Shown here in pieces: positions 63,121 through 64,000 of a stretch of DNA of 64,000 nucleotides; positions within the stretch are counted from its first letter, which is position 1; each line of letters begins with the position of its first letter. The notes under the pieces are model-generated. The model was not told the origin of the DNA. It ran no database searches and worked only from the letters and a program-made list of their open reading frames with translations. Origin of the DNA: Ceratopteris richardii. Its lineage: Eukaryota > Streptophyta > Polypodiopsida > Polypodiales > Pteridaceae. The position numbers were made by a program, and so were the translations under genes. The DNA lies in the NCBI GenBank assembly GCA_020310875.1, contig CM035407.1:72459221-72523220 (forward strand). The letters run 5' to 3'.

Positions 63121-64000
63121 CATATGTCATTGAGGAGCACAGGTAAACTTGTATTCTCGACCTCATGGCCTCTTGCAACCTTACCTATCCCAGAAAGGCC
63201 ATGGTCTTTGTCTTCATTATCTATGGATTTAATCACACATCTACCAAGGTCAAATAAGCATGATGCTATTCTTGTTATAGTGGATCAGTTCACAAAGATG
63301 GCACACTTCATTCCAACTACCAAGGCAATCACAAGTGCAGCCATTGCTAGAATTTTTCTCAAATACATCTTCAGGCTTCACGATATAATCAATGATCAAG
63401 GTCCATAGCTCATATCTAATTTTTGGAATAGTTTTTGCAAGCTCCTTAGTGTTCTTCAAGTTTAACTATCTACAACCAATCATTCACAAACTAATGGACA
63501 ATTAGAACGAGTGAATCAAGTCCTAGAAAAGTATCTTCATTGCACCATGAAATATCATCAAAATGATTGGTTTGAGCTTTTACCCTTTGCAGAGTTCACC
63601 TATAACGACAATGTTCATACATCTACCAAGCAAACATCCTTCTTTTCAAATTATGGACAACATCCAAGGATGGATATACAACTCTCAAATCATGACAAGA
63701 ACCCAGCTACCATAGATAAGGTCTAGTATCTCATGGATATTCACAAAGAACTCAAGGAAGAGATCCATAAAGCTCAAGAACAATATAAGTATTATGCAGA
63801 TTAACAACGTGCTCAAAATCCATCCTATCACATTGGGGATAAAGTGTGATTACTCGAACATAATTTGCGGAAATCAAGGCCTCGTGCAAAGCTAGACTAT
63901 CAGAGGTTTGGTGCATTCACCATCTTAGCCGAGATTAATCCAATCACCTTCAAGCTTGAGTTACAAATTACCATGAGAATACATCCAATTTTCCATGTAT
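63121..64000 (+). pseudogene. pol: Gypsy integrase K (Tcn1/chromovirus-like), runs off the window
   Basis: Begins LPIPERPWSLSSLSMDLITH (first Asp), then VIVDQFTKMAHFIPTTKAIT and LHDIINDQGP (second Asp). After a stop and frame change it reads QTNGQLERVNQVLEKYLHCT (Glu) and FELLPFAEFTYNDNVHTSTK, then SRPRAKLDYQRFGAFTILAE and MRIHPIFHV at the edge. The C-terminal end is where a chromodomain would start. The wording (RVNQVLEKYLHCT, NYGQHPRMDI) is closer to fungal, animal and moss chromoviruses than to angiosperm ones, by memory. Several stops make it inactive. Confidence 0.8.

Overview
This window looks like intergenic, repeat-dominated chromatin of a large-genome land plant. No intact host gene is visible. 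At least eight LTR retrotransposons or large pieces of them (four Ty1/copia-type with recognisable pol, three or four Ty3/gypsy-type, one without coding capacity) and many microsatellites fill about four fifths of it. The minus-strand exon fragments near 7.4-8.9 kb are plant-like (arginase, S-adenosylhomocysteine hydrolase, a TMEM144-like membrane protein). Two gypsy elements (28.4-37.5 kb and 63.1-64 kb) resemble lineages I associate with fungi and seedless plants rather than flowering plants. A fern, lycophyte or gymnosperm is therefore my best guess, at low confidence.

Layout. 1-6108: 3' part of an LTR element on the plus strand, carrying an unusual ~1,200-codon accessory ORF (1195-4794, one in-frame TAG) between a possible splice acceptor and a polypurine tract plus 893-bp LTR. 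7429-9330: intronless minus-strand chimera of gene fragments, including a circularly permuted TMEM144-like segment spliced into an arginase fragment. 9490-12522: minisatellites, microsatellites with telomere-like motifs, and a copia relic. 12523-17678: copia A (minus). 17.7-21.4 kb: CT- and AT-rich microsatellites. 21476-27442: element H, with LTRs, tRNA-iMet primer site and PPT but no gag/pol. 28377-37487: gypsy G (minus), interrupted by copia B (31958-37085, perfect TATGT target duplication) and cut at its 5' side by gypsy F (37488-43570, plus). 43783-45119: copia fragment E (plus, same family as A and B), abutting copia D (minus, 45120-~55570). D is split by the young copia C (46281-52775, TTGAT target duplication, 1,406-codon intact gag-pol). 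56127-62465: copia I (minus), with tandem repeats inside its LTRs. 62466-63120: gypsy gag remnant J (minus). 63121-64000: gypsy integrase K (plus), running off the window.

Function. Almost everything here is selfish DNA at different stages of decay. Only element C has a continuous gag-pol frame with all catalytic motifs and almost identical LTRs, so it is the only plausible autonomous, recently mobile element. The older copies are broken by stops, several of which look like CAG to TAG or CGA to TGA transitions, as expected from deamination of methylated cytosine. The two regions most worth attention are the accessory ORF of the first element and the permuted gene-fragment chimera at 7.4-8.9 kb.
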